Source of the DNA: Bacteroidales bacterium
GTDB taxonomy: Bacteria; Bacteroidota; Bacteroidia; Bacteroidales; VadinHA17
Direction of reading: 5' to 3'
Assembly: GCA_024762655.1 (NCBI GenBank)
Contig: JANTHB010000026.1
Span: 1-41,887, forward strand
Length of the DNA: 41,887 bases
Below the pieces are notes generated by a model. That model searched no databases. It saw only the letters and a program-made list of their open reading frames with translations, and was not told where the DNA came from. Position numbers and translations under genes: made by a program. Numbering within the stretch: position 1 is the stretch's first letter; each line of letters begins with the position of its first letter. Shown one piece after another: positions 40,248-41,887 of the stretch.

Positions 40248-41459
40248 ATGAGAAATTTCAAGCTTGCTTTGCTCGGAACAGGATTCATCAGTGATTTTTA
40301 TACAGGCACCCTCCATGGCCAGCGCTCCGGGGACCGTGTACATATTGTTTATTCCAGAACGGAGGCGAAGGCCAAAGAGTTTGCCCGGAAATGGGAAATA
40401 CCGGAATGGACGACCGACATACATGAGGCTGTCGGTCATCCTGCCATAGATGCCGTGCTGGTCGGTCTGCCCAATCATAGACATCTTGAAGCGGTAAAAC
40501 TGGCTGCGGAAGCGGGCAGAGCGGTTTTATGCACCAAACCGCTGGGGCGTACTGCGGCGGAAGCCAGGGAAATGCTGGAGGCGGTGGAGCGTGCCGGTGT
40601 ATTTCACGGATATCTGGAAGATCTTGTTTATACTCATAAAACCCTGAAAGCACTTAAGTTCGTCCGTAACGGTGCTCTGGGGGATATCCTCTGGGTGCGG
40701 TCGAGGGAAACACATCCGGGGCCGCACAGCGACTGGTTCTGGAATAAAGAATTATCCGGCGGAGGAGCGATCGTGGATATGGGCTGTCATTGCATTGAGA
40801 TAGGGAGAAACTTCATCGGCAAAGATGTCCGGCCGGTGGAAGTAATGTGCTGGGCAGATACACAGGTAAAGCCCATTGAAGCCGAGGATCACGGGATCGG
40901 ACTGGTGAAGTACGACAACGGAGCCATCGGACAATTTGAGGTCAGCTGGAATTTCAGGGGAGGCATGGATCTGCGTGATGAGGTGAGCGGGACGGACGGC
41001 ACCATCCGTATGGATCATTTTCTGCGCACGGGGTTTGAGATATTTACCGCAACGGGAGAGAGCGGATATGTGGCGGAAAAAGCAGAGTCGCAAACGGGAT
41101 GGTTGTTCCCCGTAGGGGATGAAGTGGGTGCCCTGGGCTATGATAATATGTTTTTGGATATGTTCAACTCGCTGGAAAAAGGAGAAGCCCCCAGGGAAGA
41201 TTTCTATGACGGATATGTTGTTAATGCCATCATTGATGCGGCCTATCGTTCTGCTGCGAGCAAAAAGTGGGAAAAGGTGAATCTGGAGATATGGCGAGGA
41301 CAGAAAAATGCCGGTAAAAGGGATAATCTCACGGAATATGATGAAGGCCATTGGCTGGTTAAAAAAGAAAAGCTTCCGAATGCCGTTGTGAAGCTGATCC
41401 TGAAAGAAAAGAGCACCGGCAAGATCATACAACGGGAAATACGTGCGGAAGATTCTTAA
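40248..41459 (+). CDS. Gfo/Idh/MocA-family oxidoreductase
   Basis: A 403-residue NAD(P)-dependent dehydrogenase. The Rossmann part starts [19 protein letters not shown] (residues 5-23), with [31 protein letters not shown] where the usual EKP reads TKP (residues about 97-99), keeping the Lys. The C-terminal domain carries [29 protein letters not shown], with the conserved Asp and His, and [21 protein letters not shown]. It is longer than the 332-residue relative at 18177 because of a C-terminal tail of about 45 residues after the last helix. Substrate unknown, probably a cyclitol, sugar or sugar acid. The gene stands alone, with a hairpin (CCTCCC/GGGAGG, 41463-41481) just past its stop. Confidence 0.9.
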   Translation: MRNFKLALLGTGFISDFYTGTLHGQRSGDRVHIVYSRTEAKAKEFARKWEIPEWTTDIHEAVGHPAIDAVLVGLPNHRHLEAVKLAAEAGRAVLCTKPLGRTAAEAREMLEAVERAGVFHGYLEDLVYTHKTLKALKFVRNGALGDILWVRSRETHPGPHSDWFWNKELSGGGAIVDMGCHCIEIGRNFIGKDVRPVEVMCWADTQVKPIEAEDHGIGLVKYDNGAIGQFEVSWNFRGGMDLRDEVSGTDGTIRMDHFLRTGFEIFTATGESGYVAEKAESQTGWLFPVGDEVGALGYDNMFLDMFNSLEKGEAPREDFYDGYVVNAIIDAAYRSAASKKWEKVNLEIWRGQKNAGKRDNLTEYDEGHWLVKKEKLPNAVVKLILKEKSTGKIIQREIRAEDS

Positions 41460-41528
41460 AAGCCTCCCTGCCGGTGGGAGGAGAAGTACAACATTATTTT
41501 TCTTTTTCTTCCGGTATCATTTTTTTTG

Positions 41529-41536
41529 TATTTTTG
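41529..41536 (+). promoter_or_regulatory. -7 promoter box for tRNA-Pro
   Basis: TATTTTTG matches TAnnTTTG, 62 bp upstream of the tRNA 5' end. Upstream is a pyrimidine run rather than a clear TTTG -33 element. Confidence 0.65.
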
Positions 41537-41598
41537 CCCCGCTCTTGCTCATTGTAAGGATGGAAAAGAGGCAGAAAGAAAAGGTTCTTTGTGTTTTA

Positions 41599-41673
41599 CG
41601 GGGTGTAGCGCAGCCCGGTTAGCGCGCGTCGTTCGGGACGACGAGGTCGGGAGTTCGAATCTCCCCACCCCGA
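41599..41673 (+). tRNA. tRNA-Pro (anticodon CGG)
   Basis: A 75-base cloverleaf. Acceptor arms CGGGGTG and CACCCCG (41599-41605 / 41666-41672) with discriminator A; D-arm with the GCGCAGCCCGGTTAGCGCGC pattern; anticodon stem CGTCG / CGACG around loop TTCGGGA, giving anticodon CGG and codon CCG; T-arm with GTTCGAATC. CCA is not encoded, as the bases after the discriminator are CAA. Confidence 0.97.
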
Positions 41674-41681
41674 CAATCTTC

Positions 41682-41717
41682 AAAAAGCTGGCACAAAGTG
41701 CCGGCTTTTTCTTTTTT
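41682..41717 (+). terminator. Intrinsic terminator of tRNA-Pro
   Basis: Stem GCTGGCAC / GTGCCGGC (one G-T pair), loop AAA, followed by T5-C-T6, 14 bp after the tRNA end. It is part of the left arm of the larger palindrome. Confidence 0.88.
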
Positions 41718-41735
41718 GTAGCGGTGAAAGCTTGC

Positions 41736-41758
41736 TTTCACAAGCGAAAAAAAAGGAA
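41736..41758 (+). repeat. 23-bp direct repeat, copy 1
   Basis: The word tttcacaagcg followed by A8 and ggaa is identical to 41865-41887, 129 bp downstream, where the window ends. Confidence 0.85.
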
Positions 41759-41811
41759 AAGCCAAAGCTGCCGGAGGCAGCAGCTTTTTGAAGATTGAAT
41801 CGACCCCAAAA

Positions 41812-41846
41812 GAGATCACGAGCCCGTGGAGCGGGCGAGTAATCTC
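41812..41846. repeat. Imperfect 35-bp palindrome between the two direct repeats
   Basis: Arms of 15 bases around the loop tgga or so, with about three mismatches: gagatcacgagcccg pairs with cgggcgagtaatctc. It lies between the direct-repeat copies and is followed by a weak cacc-type stretch. Confidence 0.6.
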
Positions 41847-41864
41847 ACCACCCTTTTGTAACCG

Positions 41865-41887
41865 TTTCACAAGCGAAAAAAAAGGAA
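41865..41887 (+). repeat. 23-bp direct repeat, copy 2 (at window edge)
   Basis: Exact copy of 41736-41758, preceded by a related 'cttttgta' word in both places. The repeat may continue outside the window. Confidence 0.85.

Larger units (their letters stand above)
41675..41796. repeat. Nested 122-bp palindrome directly after tRNA-Pro
   Basis: The ends AATCTTCAAAAAGCTG (41675-41690) and CAGCTTTTTGAAGATT (41781-41796) are exact reverse complements. Inside them lie two hairpins, one per side (GCTGGCAC/GTGCCGGC and GCTGCC/GGCAGC), then a GGCTTTTTC...-type arm paired with GAAAAGCC, and a GTGAAAGC-tt-GCTTTCAC hairpin at the centre. Arms are diverged in the middle but keep the layout. Confidence 0.75.

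Noticed and set aside
41619-41870. Minus-strand frame of 83 codons with GGEIRTPDLVVPND
   Set aside because: This peptide is what antisense reading of a tRNA gene typically yields; it covers the tRNA-Pro and its repeats and is a known kind of false gene.

Overview
The window comes from a member of the Bacteroidota, most likely a Bacteroidales-type or related polysaccharide degrader. The evidence is the secreted and lipoprotein glycoside hydrolases, an endonuclease I with a type IX secretion (Por) C-terminal sorting domain, a GldB homologue, DUF1573 and DUF4369-TlpA proteins, and Bacteroidota-type promoters (TAnnTTTG -7 boxes) before the lacI-type gene, the ferredoxin and the tRNA. There is no SusC/SusD pair, rRNA, phage, CRISPR array or transposase in the window.

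Region 1 (1-11793) is a cluster of secreted carbohydrate-active enzymes: a GH116-type enzyme cut off by the window start (minus strand), a multi-pass membrane protein, a GH92 alpha-mannosidase-family lipoprotein, a GH172 (DUF2961) lipoprotein, a GH3 beta-glycosidase and an iduronate-2-sulfatase-like sulfatase. About 1.1 kb of gene-free DNA between the GH172 and GH3 genes holds several families of palindromic repeats. The GH92 protein carries Gln where the family normally has its catalytic-acid Glu.

Region 2 (11978-25384) is the most interesting part: a co-directional run that starts with a perfect 22-bp palindromic operator and a LacI-family regulator and ends at a strong terminator after transketolase. 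It encodes an SDR resembling D-mannonate oxidoreductase, a PPi-type phosphofructokinase, a HAD hydrolase, a LarA-superfamily nickel-dependent racemase/epimerase, a Gfo/Idh/MocA dehydrogenase, PdxB, 6-phosphogluconate dehydrogenase, uronate isomerase and transketolase. Mannonate dehydratase, KDG kinase and KDPG aldolase are absent. The gene set fits a uronate route that leaves the textbook path at mannonate: uronate -> fructuronate (UxaC) -> mannonate (SDR) -> gluconate (LarA-type C2 epimerase) -> 6-phosphogluconate (kinase not found here) -> ribulose 5-phosphate (Gnd) -> pentose phosphate pathway (transketolase, with PPi-PFK perhaps as sedoheptulose-7-phosphate kinase). An AT-rich four-helix-bundle (S23/IVS-type) gene flanked by 11-bp inverted repeats interrupts this operon.

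Region 3 (25409-39931) is mostly housekeeping and envelope functions: a TlpA-like thiol-disulfide lipoprotein, the MeaB/ArgK GTPase, a DUF1573 protein, a 1102-residue outer-membrane protein joining a TolB-like propeller to a C-terminal barrel, a half-length TauE/SafE protein, an M20 amidohydrolase, a 55-residue 2[4Fe-4S] ferredoxin (34022-34189), GldB, a small uncharacterised ORF, endonuclease I, a TPR protein and a C45-type N-terminal-nucleophile hydrolase.

Region 4 (39932-41887) has an AT-rich palindrome related to the one beside the GH3 gene, a second Gfo/Idh/MocA oxidoreductase, a tRNA-Pro(CGG) with its own promoter, and an unusual nested palindrome plus direct repeats directly downstream of the tRNA.
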